Assembly: GCA_030374805.1 (NCBI GenBank)
Contig: JARGSG010000235.1
Span: forward strand, 62,001-126,000
Direction: 5' to 3'
Length of the DNA: 64,000 bases
DNA from: Gracilaria gracilis
Lineage: Eukaryota > Rhodophyta > Florideophyceae > Gracilariales > Gracilariaceae
A model generated the notes under the pieces. It saw only the letters and a program-made list of their open reading frames with translations, was not told the origin of the DNA and made no database searches. Position numbers and translations under genes: made by a program. Positions 45,401 through 56,367 of this stretch are shown here, piece after piece (within the stretch, counting starts at the first letter, position 1; every line of letters starts with the position of its first letter).

Positions 45401-45728
45401 GGAGTTTCGTAATGTCATGAATCAGAGCCACGTGAGAGTTCTGCATCACGCGCACTTGTGCCTCTAATTCACGGAGGGTATGCTCGTGGGACATCGACGA
45501 CATGGCTTCAGCCGCTTGTGTGGAATTAGACTCTTGAGCCGGTGGGGCCCGATTGTTGGTACGGGGACCCCGGGAAGCCGGTGCTTGAGCGTTTTAACCC
45601 GAGACATTCAGTACATCCGTTGGTAACGGCGGGAGGCTCTGAGCCAGTCCAGATGATTCCGGTGGTCCGGCAATTGGGCCAGGTGCCGACCCAGCCTTCG
45701 AGCCACCGTTGTTACGGCGAGAGGTCAT
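42391..45728 (-). pseudogene. Gypsy gag-protease-pol remnant
   Basis: Gag begins MTSRRNNGGSK at 45728, has one stop (near 45595), a coiled coil (LRELEAQVRVMQ to RLNRLAARLETVEHT) and a Ser/Glu/Arg-rich linker. A frameshift near 44850 leads to the capsid-like domain LTLKPNKFSGQDPILVLDFL. After a second shift comes a Cys-containing tail with YESLTPAERERVPD. The retropepsin reads QLSVLATGAGTNVLVQSLIP; the catalytic Asp of the D-T/S-G triad is Ala. Its C-terminal motif LAAPAILGCDFRDHFVE is intact. One TGA (43110-43108) separates it from a region with PFRVLVANFSSSQQRLVKNQV and, in another frame, SHREKLRDMLRDFTPIWD, typical of the stretch just before RT. Nonfunctional. Confidence 0.8.
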
Positions 45729-46739
45729 AGTCTGCCGAAGCAATCGGGCGAATTAAACGAACGATTACCGCTTCCAGAAATGGTCCAAAGTGGATACTCC
45801 CAATGTAGAGGGATCCAGCACCGGTTTCCACTACAACCAATGTTGGCAAGAAAGCCGATTCTAGGTCGGGAGACCACTTGTGGGGCAAAGCCGGGAACGG
45901 AAAGAAAGAACACAAACCGCGCCAGCGGCTACGCACACAAGGTGTTTAGCCTTGCTCCCTATTGGGGCAGGGCAGTGGCAGAACCCTCCGATGAGGCAGC
46001 CACGTGCCGAGCGCAACTCCGGGAGGCCTCTTCCTGACTTACAGACGGAGGTTGAGGGTGGCGATCGGGGTGCCAACAGAATGGAATCCACTAGGTGTGG
46101 CGTATCCCGTAGCAAAAGGGGGGAGATAGAAGGTAGCAAAATGAGACGCACTGCGGAGCACAGACTCGTGAAAGTGGGGAATAATCCCGAGACAACAAGG
46201 GCAAACTTGTACAACAGGGCGAAGTGTAAGGAAGCCGTAGGACAGAAAAACAGAAAGAGTGTACGAAAGAATGGTAGATAAAAGGCCGTAACGACGGATG
46301 GGTGCTTTTCAGTGACGGAGGTGCATAACTTGTCCGCATAAGCGGCAGTGTTCCCCGGGAATGGGGCTGAAGACCGTGCGCAAGCGGAACTCAAGTTAGA
46401 GCCAAGGCCTCGTTCAGGGTTCTTTCCCGTACAGTGGCGGCAAGTGCCGGCACTTATATACGGCTGACAAATATCATTGAAATATCTAAGTACCCCGGCA
46501 CGCCCGCCAACACTACCCACGTGTACCTCCGTGGCACTCCTGCAACGGCGCATCCGGTAATTGGGCGCGGGAACACACGTGTCACGCCAATCCTACCCTT
46601 CGTAGGCGGATCCCTAATCCGGGCGAAATAGACAGATAGACTTCATATTAGTAAAAAGTTCAGCGGAAAATAACAACGGATGTATAAGTGCCATCCTAAT
46701 CAGTCCCTGCCATTGGCAATTGCTCTACATTTTCGACTG

Positions 46740-49700
46740 CTTACATTTGAATGCGTATTTTAATGTTCCCGTTGTCGGATTTTGCTGATTTTCCCGTCGA
46801 TGCGTGTGCACAGTGTGCTCGAATAGTGACTGTAATTTGAAGCTCCAAGGTCGTCATCTTCACCCTTTTTCGAATGTTTACATTTGAATGCGCATTTTGG
46901 TGTTCCCGTTGTCGGATTTCGCTAGTTCTCCCGTCGCTATGTGTGCACAATGTGCTCGAATAGTGACTGTAATTTGGCGGTCCAAGGTCGTCATCTTCAC
47001 CCTTTTTCGAATGTTTACACTTGAATGCGCATTTTGGTGTTTCCGTTGTCGGATTTCGCTGAATTTCCCGTCGATGCGTGGGCACAGTGTACTCGCACAT
47101 TGACTGTAATTTGGCGGTCCAAGGGCGTCATCTTCACCCTTTTTCGAATGTTTACATTTGAATGCGCATTTTGGTGTTTCCGTTGTCGGATTTCGCTGAT
47201 TTTCCCGTCGCTATATGTGCACGGTGTGCTTGCATAGTGACTGTAATTTGGCTCTCCATTGTCGTCATCTTCACCCTTTTTCGAATATTTACATTTGAAT
47301 GCGCATTTTGGTGTTCCCGTTGTCGGATTTCGCTGATTTTCCCGTCGCTATGTGTGCACGGTGTGCTTGCATAGTGACTGTAATTTGGCGCTCCAAGGTC
47401 GTCATCTTCACCCTTTTTCGAATGTTTACACTTGAATGCGCATTTTGGTGTTCCCGTTGTCGGATTTCGCTGATTTTCCCGTCGATACGTGTGCACAGTG
47501 TGATCGCATATTCACTGTAATTTGGAGCTCCAAGGTCGTCATCTTCACCCTTTTTCGAATGTTTACATTTGAATGCGCATTTTGGTGTTCCCGTTGTCGA
47601 ATTTCGGTGATTTTCCCGTCGATACGTGTGCACAGTGTGCTCGAATAGTGACTGTAACTTGAAGCTCCAAGGTCGTCATTTTCACCCTTTTTCGAATGTT
47701 TACATTTGAATGCGCATTTTGGTGTTCCCGTTGTCGAATTTCTCTGATTTTCCCGTCGATACGTGTGCACAGTGTGCTCGAATAGTGACTGTAATTTGAA
47801 GCTCCAAGGTCGTCATTTTCACCCTTTTTCGAATGTTTACATTTGAATGCACATTTTGGTGTTCCCGTTGGCGAATTTCGCTAAAGTTCCCGTCGATGCG
47901 TGGGCACAGTGTACCCGCACAGTCACTGTAATTTGGCGGTCCAAGGTCGTCATCTTCACCCTTTTTCGAATGTTTACATTTGAATGCGCATTTTGGTGTT
48001 CCCGTTGTCGGATTTCGCTAGTTCTCCCGTCGCTATGTGTGCACAATGTGCTCGAATAGTGACTGTAATTTGGCGGTCCAAGGTCGTCATCTTCACCCTT
48101 TTTCGAATGTTTACACTTGAATGCGCATTTTGGTGTTCCCGTTGTCGGATTTCGCTGATTTTCCCGTCGATACGTGTGCACAGTGTGCTCGAATAGTGAC
48201 TGTAACTTGAAGCTCCAAGGTCGTCATTTTCACCCTTTTTCGAATGTTTACATTTGAATGCGCATTTTGGTGTTCCCGTTGTCGAATTTCCCTGATTTTC
48301 CCGTCGATACGTGTGCACAGTGTGCTCGAATAGTGACTGTAATTTGAAGCTCCAAGGTCGTCATTTTCACCCTTTTTCGAATGTTTACATTTGAATGCGC
48401 ATTTTGGTGTTCCCGTTGTCGGATTTCGCTAGTTCTCCCGTCGCTATGTGTGCACAATGTGCTCGAATAGTGACTGTAATTTGGCGGTCCAAGGTCGTCA
48501 TCTTCACCCTTTTTCGAATGTTTACACTTGAATGCGCATTTTGGTGTTTCCGTTGTCGGATTTCGCTGAATTTCCCGTCGATGCGTGGGCACAGTGTACC
48601 CGCACATTGACTGTAATTTGGCGGTCCAAGGGCGTCATCTTCACCCTTTTTCGAATGTTTACATTTGAATGCGCATTTTGGTGTTTCCGTTGTCGGATTT
48701 CGCTGATTTTCCCGTCGCTATATGTGCACGGTGTGCTTGCATAGTGACTGTAATTTGGCTCTCCATTGTCGTCATCTTCACCCTTTTTCGAATATTTACA
48801 TTTGAATGCGCATTTTGGTGTTCCCGTTGTCGGATTTCGCTGATTTTCCCGTCGCTATGTGTGCACGGTGTGCTTGCATAGTGACTGTAATTTGGCGCTC
48901 CAAGGTCGTCATCTTCACCCTTTTTCGAATGTTTACACTTGAATGCGCATTTTGGTGTTCCCGTTGTCGGATTTCGCTGATTTTCCCGTCGATACGTGTG
49001 CACAGTGTGATCGCATATTCACTGTAATTTGGAGCTCCAAGGTCGTCATCTTCACCCTTTTTCGAATGTTTACATTTGAATGCGCATTTTGGTGTTCCCG
49101 TTGTCGAATTTCGCTGATTTTCCCGTCGATACGTGTGCACAGTGTGCTCGAATAGTGACTGTAACTTGAAGCTCCAAGGTCGTCATTTTCACCCTTTTTC
49201 GAATGTTTACATTTGAATGCGCATTTTGGTGTTCCCGTTGTCGAATTTCCCTGATTTTCCCGTCGATACGTGTGCACAGTGTGCTCGAATAGTGACTGTA
49301 ATTTGAAGCTCCAAGGTCGTCATTTTCACCCTTTTTCGAATGTTTACATTTGAATGCACATTTTGGTGTTCCCGTTGGCGAATTTCGCTAAAGTTCCCGT
49401 CGATGCGTGGGCACAGTGTACCCGCACAGTCACTGTAATTTGGCGGTCCAAGGTCGTCATCTTCACCCTTTTTCGAATGTTTACATTTGAATGCGCATTT
49501 TGGTGTTCCCGTTGTCGGATTGCGCTAGTTCTCCCGTCGCTATGTGTGCACAATGTGCTCGAATAGTGACTGTAATTTGGCGGTCCAAGGTCGTCATCTT
49601 CACCCTTTTTCGAATGTTTACACTTGAATGCGCATTTTGGTGTTTCCGTTGTCGGATTTCGCTGAATTTCCCGTCGATGCGTGGGCACAGTGTACCCGCA

Positions 49701-51425
49701 CATTGACTGTAATTTGGCGGTCCAAGGGCGTCATCTTCACCCTTTTTCGAATGTTTACATTTGAATGCGCATTTTGGTGTTTCCGTTGTCGGATTTCGCT
49801 GATTTTCCCGTCGCTATATGTGCACGGTGTGCTTGCATAGTGACTGTAATTTGGCTCTCCATTGTCGTCATCTTCACCCTTTTTCGAATATTTACATTTG
49901 AATGCGCATTTTGGTGTTCCCGTTGTCGGATTTCGCTGATTTTCCCGTCGCTATGTGTGCACGGTGTGCTTGCATAGTGACTGTAATTTGGCGCTCCAAG
50001 GTCGTCATCTTCACCCTTTTTCGAATGTTTACACTTGAATGCGCATTTTGGTGTTCCCGTTGTCGGATTTCGCTGATTTTCCCGTCGATACGTGTGCACA
50101 GTGTGATCGCATATTCACTGTAATTTGGAGCTCCAAGGTCGTCATTTTCACCCTTTTTCGAATGTTTACATTTGAATGCGCATTTTGGTGTTCCCGTTGT
50201 GGAATTTCGCTGATTTTCCCGTCGATACGTGTGCACAGTGTGCTCGAATAGTGACTGTAACTTGAAGCTCCAAGGTCGTCATTTTCACCCTTTTTCGAAT
50301 GTTTACATTTGAATGCGCATTTTGGTGTTCCCGTTGTCGAATTTCCCTGATTTTCCCGTCGATACGTGTGCACAGTGTGCTCGAATAGTGACTGTAATTT
50401 GAAGCTCCAAGGTCGTCATTTTCACCCTTTTTCGAATGTTTACATTTGAATGCGCATTTTGGTGTTCCCGTTGTCGAATTTCCCTGATTTTCCCGTCGAT
50501 ACGTGTGCACAGTGTGCTCGAATAGTGACTGTAATTTGAAGCTCCAAGGTCGTCATTTTCACCCTTTTTCGAATGTTTACATTTGAATGCGCATTTTGGT
50601 GTTCCCGTTGTGGAATTTCGCTGATTTTCCCGTCGATACGTGTGCACAGTGTGCTCGAATAGTGACTGTAATTTGAAGCTCCAAGGTCGTCATTTTCACC
50701 CTTTTTCGAATGTTTACATTTGAATGCGCATTTTGGTGTTCCCGTTGGCGAATTTCGCTAAAGTTCCCGTTGATGCGTGGGCACAGTGTACCCGCACAGT
50801 CACTGTAATTTGGCGGTCCAAGGTCGTCATCTTCACCCTTTTTCGAATGTTTACATTTGAATGCGCATTTTGGTGTTCCCGTTGTCGGATTTCGCTAGTT
50901 TTCCCGTCGCTATGTGTGCACAATGTGCTCGAATAGTGACTGTAATTTGGCGGTCCAAGGTCGTCATCTTCACCCTTTTTCGAATGTTTACACTTGAATG
51001 CGCATTTTGGTGTTCCCGTTGTCGGATTTCGCTGAATTTCCCGTCGATGCGTGGGCACAGTGTACCCGCACATTGACTGTAATTTGGCGGTCCAAGGGCG
51101 TCATCTTCACCCTTTTTCGAATGTTTACATTTGAATGCGCATTTTGGTGTTCCCGTTGTCGGATTTCGCTGAATTTCCCGTCGATGCGTGTGCACAGTGT
51201 ACCCGCACATTGACTGTAATTTGGCGGTCCAAGGGCGTCATCTTCACCCTTTTTCGAATGTTTACATTTGAATGCGCATTTTGGTGTTCCCGTTGTCGGA
51301 TTTCGCTGATTTTCCCGTCGCTATGTGTGCACGGTGTGCTTGCATAGTGACTGTAATTTGGCTCTCCATTGTCGTCATCTTCACTCTTTTTCGAATGTTC
51401 ACATTTGAATGCGCATTTTGGTGTT
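46740..51425. repeat. 137-bp satellite array, about 34 monomers, with higher-order repeats
   Basis: Monomers of 137 bp share CCCTTTTTCGAATGTTTACA, TTGAATGCGCATTTTGGTGT and TGACTGTAATTTG. Variants recur in blocks: the monomer with GCTATATGTGCACGG appears near 47210, 48717 and 49813, offsets of 1507 (11 units) and 1096 (8 units). The monomer with TGGCGAATTTCGCTAAAG appears near 47869, 49376 and 50746, offsets of 1507 and 1370 (10 units). The array is therefore built from higher-order blocks with gain or loss of monomers. Long frames on both strands exist only because the monomer lacks stops. Edges are abrupt: partial monomers at 46740 and at 51425 (GTGTT then GTTTGTTGC). Confidence 0.95.
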
Positions 51426-52250
51426 GTTTGTTGCAAGACCAGGTGAGTCGCATGGATGCCGCTGGTGCGCCGCTTGTTGGAAAGACGCGCAAAGCGCATG
51501 GGCTCTGCTTGCGGGGCAGAGCTGGTGCGCAGTCCGTTCAAATGCAGCGCAAAACATTGTACTGCTTTGGTAAACAACCGTATTAATGGTGTAAAGGAAT
51601 CAAACCACTGCACTAGTATGGAACAAAAACAGTTTGTAGGGGGTGAGTTTTGGTCGCTTTGTAGGTTTTTTGTACTGAATACTCACATATTGCTAAAGCA
51701 CCCTACTGTTTTGTGGCAATACAAAAAGGTAACCCCCCGGATCATGTTTTTTTCGTTTGTTTTTTCAGGTGAGAAGCATGCTGCACATTCAACTATTTGA
51801 ATGGTACTGAGGCCCGTTCTTAACAGAGCATGAATTCATGAATGGGGCAAAAACATGTACGAGGAATACTTTGAGTTTTCTAACTTTACCCCTGTAAATT
51901 GAAGCCCAAACTTGCCCTGGGGCCTTCTCTCTTGTACCCCTAGTGGGCCGTGCTATCCATGTACGTATGCACCATGTGCATACAAGAGCCCGTATCAGGC
52001 GGCCACCGTGCCGCGGCACCATGCCGTCATACAAGTTATTGTACGGTCATGTTCGTGCTTACCGTCGTTTTTGCCCTGAAAACTCTACGCTAGAGCGCAG
52101 AGGCCCGAAGAAGCGTTGATCCGATTTGTACCAATGCCGCTATCACGAGGAAACATCTTTCTCACCTTTAAATCGGCAGTCTAGGCAAGGTGACTCGAGG
52201 CCATTTCTGCTCTCAATCGTACGTTTTTAAGTGCTCCTATACAATTATAT
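51426..52250. other. Spacer between satellite and Harbinger
   Basis: No gene supported. Short frames at 51456-51800 and 51789-52034 lack motifs. The Harbinger terminal repeat could lie here but was not identified. Confidence 0.45.
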
Positions 52251-53516
52251 ATGACAGCGTTTATATCTAACAGCGGATCTACCAACACGATTCTCCTCAG
52301 ATCATGCGTGGTTGTCGACTTCTACCGCACTGCATTTAACGCATTCCGAGGCGCCTACTCTATTGCAAAACCGACTACCCGGCGTCGATCTGCTGTGGTA
52401 CATCCGGTTGCAGTTTTTGATGACATAAAGAAGAAGCTAAATGCAGCGTCTTTCAAACGCGTGTTCCGCGTTTCTAAAGAAGTGTTCGAGATACTTCATG
52501 AAAAGGTGGCACCGCATTTGCAAAAGAATCTGGAAATGGGAGAGCGTTCTAAGAGGAAGACCGTCCTTCCAAATACGCGCTTAGCAATCACGCTAAGAAT
52601 GCTAGCTGGCGGTAGCTATCTCGATGTAATGATCGGTTTCAGCGTTGGACAGAGTACAGCTTACTCAATATTTCATGAAACGCGAACAGTTCTTATGAAG
52701 ATTTTGCGATTGCCCGGAATTCCTTCCACGCTTGGGGGCCTCAATGACCTTGCGCTTTGATTTAAGCACTCTAGGAAGCGGATGAGTCCGTTCTATGGAT
52801 GCATCGGTGCATTAGACGGAATTGCGATCAAGATCAGAAAGCCTTCGTGTCGTTATGCCGCAGCGTACTACTGCCGTAAGGGGTATTACGCACTGCCTGT
52901 CCAAGCTCTTGTGGATTCATTGTACCGATTTATGGACGTCTCTATACGCTGCGTTGGGTCTACTCATGATGCTTTAGCTCACTCTGTTTCGAGTTTGGGT
53001 AAGTATCTGGCCGATAGAAGACTTCCGTTGGAATTCTGGATCGCAGGAGACGAAGCATACGTTTGCACAGAGAGCCTCATAACACCCATTCCTATGTCGC
53101 AGATTAAACATCCGTGGCAGGACGCCTTTAATTTCTTCCTGTCGTCGCTTCGAATTCACGTGGAACAAGCGTTCGGTATGCTTGTTGCACGTTGGCGGAT
53201 TCTGGGCAGTTTGGAGTTCGATGTATCGGTAAATTCCGAGATTATCGTCGTTTGTATGAAACTCCACAACTTCTGCGTGGACCACAAAGATGCAGGCTCT
53301 AGAGATGTGACAGAGGACGAGGTCTGTCAACGTAATGATGAAGTGCGTGCGTGGTATGACACATGCAAGTCACGGAGTTGGGAAGTAGAGGATTCTGGCT
53401 CCCCTACGTCGTCCATCTCGTGCAAACGAGAGGATCTTGTTGCAATCATAAAACAAAAGGGTCTCAAGCGACCCTCCCTTCTTGGGGTGCCAACTGTGTG
53501 CAACGGAGACTGGTGA
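52251..53516 (+). pseudogene. PIF/Harbinger transposase (DDE_Tnp_4), one in-frame stop
   Basis: The first part (52251-52760) has a helix-turn-helix region with RLAITLRMLAGGSYLDV and IGFSVGQSTAYSIFHE. A TGA at 52758-52760 is followed in the same frame by the catalytic domain: YGCIGALDGIAIKI (first Asp), WIAGDEAYVC (second Asp) and RIHVEQAFGMLVARWRIL (Glu), then VVCMKLHNFCVDH. All three acidic residues are kept, and only the TGA separates the two parts, so loss is recent. Harbinger elements usually also need a Myb-like partner protein; none was found here. Terminal repeats were not resolved. Confidence 0.85.
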
Positions 53517-53620
53517 AATCTTCAGGCATGCTCAGTAAACTGCAATCTCTTTTACTTTACCTTTTGCTTCTATTAATCTCGTGGAAGGCACTTTCCTGCC
53601 GTTCATGCGCAGGTTCAACG

Positions 53621-53870
53621 TTCCCGAGGCGGCAAAATGCTCTCCATCAATACGAGCGCATATATCCATCCCGTAGCAAGTTGCTCGATGCCCATCAGGT
53701 TCAGGATCTAATACATACACGCAAAGCGCATGTAGTACATTCTTGATTACCAACAACCCTTCACGTCCACCGTGAAAGAACGAGCCATCAAACACGCACA
53801 AAACCGTCTGTCGTTCAAGCAATGGCCAATTATCCTGCAGCCGTAACCAGAAAATGCTCTGTACTGCAGA
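53621..53870 (-). pseudogene. Partial second copy of the importin-5-like gene
   Basis: About 250 bp related to 56880-57115 in the larger importin remnant and in the same orientation (ERQTVLCVFDGSFFHGGREG here, ERQAALCVFDDLILHGGREG there). This copy has the Cys codon where the larger remnant has TGA: ICARIDGEHFAAS versus V, stop, ARVGGKHFAAS. It is bounded by unrelated sequence on both sides. Confidence 0.85.
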
Positions 53871-53930
53871 ATGCCGCCATCTTTCTTGCTGCTGATCATG
53901 CCCAACGGTGGCGGAGCGGTACAGCAGCGT

Positions 53931-54912
53931 CTACACGTTTGACTTGGGGTCCTTGTCCAAGATGGCGTGCACGGTATAGAACATGCACTTCACCAACCTA
54001 TACGTCAGCCCCATGGCCCTCATAATGGGGCTGCACTGCATATCCAGAAGGTACTGTGAGCGTTGATCGCGCATCACAAGCACCATGAGCAGCTTACTGC
54101 CCACCGGAATGCGGCTGCTCTTCTTGTGATCCTTGTCGGCCGCGGCCACGAAGCGCAGCGGGCAAGAGAGCGGCTTGGGCTGCGAGGCGGCAATGGTGCT
54201 GACGGCACACTCGGCGGTGCCGATCAGGCGCTGCTTGTCCATTGCCGGTTTCGTGCAGTCGTAGAACATCACTTTGAGACACTGCCGGCGACGCATGTCG
54301 AAATGCAGTTCCAAGTGGGTGCTGAACTCCAGGCCGCTCCCGTTCTTCCTGGCCACCTCGGTGACGCCCAACGCGCACCACCACGACCTGTGGACGCGCG
54401 TGCAGTCGGGGCGAACGTGCGCGGTGGGGTGTCTGGACGCCGTATACTCGGCGGCCACGTGCGGCGCGCAGCGTATTGGAGCGACGCGCGTTTTTCATCT
54501 GGCTGGTGGTCCTTCTCACAAGAGCGCTCTCCGCGACGGCGTTGGCGACGGTGGCAGTGGCAGTGGCGGCGACAGGGTGTTGCGCGGCGGTTAGCGGCGG
54601 CGGGGTGTTGCGCGGCGGTTAGCGGCGGCGGGGTGTTGCGCGGCGGGTAGCGGCGGCGGGGTGTTGCGCAGCGGGCGGCGGCGGCGGGGTGTTGCGCAGC
54701 GGGCGGCGGCGGGGTGATGCGCAGCGGGCGGTGGTGGCGGCAGAGTGTTGCGTGGCGGGCGGCGGGCGCGTCTCATTGCAAAGGTACAGCACGGCATAGC
54801 CGGCGCACAAGCAGCGCTCCGGCTCAGGCAGATCCCTGGCCGCGACGTATAGTCGTAGCCGCGCGGAAGGCGGCAGCGACGCGAGCGTGGAGCTGGGGGT
54901 GCTCAGCGACAT
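53931..54912 (-). pseudogene. C2-domain (copine-like) protein split by a GC-rich repeat
   Basis: From ATG 54912: MSLSTPSSTLASLPPSAR, then RLRLYVAARDLPEPERC and YAVLYLCNETRPP, fitting the first strands of a C2 domain. A tandem GC-rich repeat (about 54570-54770) intervenes, and another frame (54458-53931) continues with WWCALGVTEVARKNGSGLEF, HFDMRRRQCLKVMFYDCTKP and RLIGTAECAVSTIAASQP, matching the middle of copine C2A domains (TEV, Q.LR..VYD, LGE.E.T). C2 domains bind membranes, often through calcium. The von Willebrand A-like copine core is absent. The repeat expansion or a lost intron shifts the frame. The family call is moderate. Confidence 0.45.
54570..54770. repeat. GC-rich tandem repeat (~28-bp units)
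   Basis: About six degenerate units of GGTGTTGCGCGGCGGTTAGC plus GGCGGCGG. Unit length is not a multiple of three, so copy changes shift the C2 gene frame. Confidence 0.8.
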
Positions 54913-55199
54913 GTTATGCGCGGCGGACAACGGCGAGTCCCACAGCGGCGGCTTGACGGCAGGGGCGGGAGCGTAGGTGTGGTGCGAGCAGCGACGCGCG
55001 CGCTGCTGCCCGCTTTTTGAGGCGCCCAGCAACGGCGCGCAAGTGCGCGCACACGCACGCGGCGTGGCGCACCACTGCGGTGCGCGCGCGCGGCGCGCAC
55101 GTGCGCACGCAGCCCTAGATATGATAAAACCCCACGCACGGCTGCGACTGCCGCGGCTGTCTGGAGAGACTGCGCCCACGATCCGCACTTTGGGCCGCG

Positions 55200-56026
55200 A
55201 TGCACCTTGCGAGCGAGCGCCTCTCGTACAGCGACGCCGCCTCGGAGTACGTGCGCCTACACTACCCACCACCGGCAGACGTGCGACCGCCGCTGGTGGT
55301 CTTTCTTAACGGCGGCTTCTGGAAGACGCGCCACGGCCTGGAACCACCAACCGCCGCGTGCGAGGCGCTACCGCCCGATCTCACCGCACACGGCTTCGTG
55401 CTGGCCGAGATCGAGTACCGTCGAAGCGCCGATACGTCATGGGGCTGGCCGCACACCAATCACAACGTTGTCACCGCCTTTGACGCGCTCATGGCGCACG
55501 TATCGTCGCGAGTCGATACGTCGTTCATCTTTCTACTGGGACATAGCGCCGGCGGCACCTTGGCGCTCTGGTTGGCCGCCCACCTCGTTCGTGCAAACGC
55601 TCGCTTTCTACCCGCGCACATGTTGGCGCTCGCGCCCGCCGCCGATCTGCAACTGGCCGCGCGTCTCCGCCTCAGCGACCACAGTGACGCCGTGCAGCGC
55701 TACATGCATGGATCGCCGCATCAGCTACTTTAGCACTACCAACAAGCGCGTCCCACCGCGCTGGCCCCCGAGCTTGCCTGCGTCAATGTCCGTCTGACCG
55801 CTGCCGCCAGCGACGTAGATGTTCCATTTCCGTCATTGACAGCCTGTGCGAGAGCATTCGAGACGCCCCTGTCTTCGAAACCCGAAAAAGGGCCTCGTTC
55901 GTCCTCGACGTTTTCTCCGCCGCAACGCATTTCGACCTGGTCAACGCCGAATCCTCCACATGGCCTCAGATACGAGACACCATGCTCAATCAATGTACAA
56001 CCCACCCTACCTGTCCAGCATCATAA
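55200..56026 (+). pseudogene. Alpha/beta hydrolase (formamidase-like), stop plus frameshift
   Basis: The frame from ATG 55200 has the oxyanion stretch PLVVFLNGGFWKTRHG, EIEYRRSADTSWGWP and the nucleophile elbow FLLGHSAGGTLALWL. A TAG (55731-55733) interrupts; the same frame then gives LACVNVRLTAAASDVDVP, with the probable acid Asp. Near 55830 a second frame takes over (SIRDAPVFETRKRASFVLD) and supplies the catalytic His in ATHFDLVNAESSTWPQI, ending at 56026. All three triad residues are visible across the three pieces. The layout resembles the BD-FAE/kynurenine-formamidase group; the substrate is unknown. The gene diverges from the C2 gene with under 300 bp between starts. Confidence 0.75.
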
Positions 56027-56367
56027 ACGATCCATACATATCACAAATCCCCTGCCCACATCTTGCTATCAAGACTTCCGTCCCCCGCAGTCACCGCTCT
56101 CGACGACCAAGACCACGACCACGACATGTCCTGTAACCGTACCCGTTCCCTTGAAATCGATCTCCAGAACTGGCGTCAGCTCCAGAACTAACTGTCCTAA
56201 TCTCCAACTACACTCTACTTAAGCTAAAACCTGATGCCCTAAAGGCACCGTAGTCCAAGCAACCGCACCAACTCACCAATACACCAACTTTACTTGTTTA
56301 CCGCACTTTTCTACACTACCACTTTTTCATTGTTTTCTTTAACATCCGGAAATCTCCGCTCTCTTGT
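56027..56367. other. 3' spacer between convergent remnants
   Basis: Between the hydrolase and importin ends. AC-rich, no gene recognised. Confidence 0.5.

Larger units (their letters stand above)
42058..46634 (-). mobile_element. Ty3/gypsy LTR retroelement remnant
   Basis: The order on the minus strand is a 5' untranslated/LTR-like region, gag, protease, the segment before reverse transcriptase, then a sudden end in the shared repeat. Reverse transcriptase proper, RNase H and integrase are missing. The left boundary is tentative: TGTCTATTTCG at 46634 and AGACA near 42063 would form a TGTCT...AGACA pair, but no target duplication was confirmed. Confidence 0.6.

Noticed and set aside
46740-51425. 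CENP-B box in the satellite monomer
   Set aside because: TTTCGCTGATTTTCCCG resembles the box superficially but the required CGGG part is absent.
46740-51425. CRISPR array
   Set aside because: Monomers are contiguous 137-bp units without unique spacers and there are no cas genes.
46741-51613. Dozens of overlapping 70-119 codon frames on both strands, some starting MRILVFPLSDFA or MHTYRREN
   Set aside because: They repeat every 137 bp in shifting frames and exist only because the satellite monomer lacks stops.
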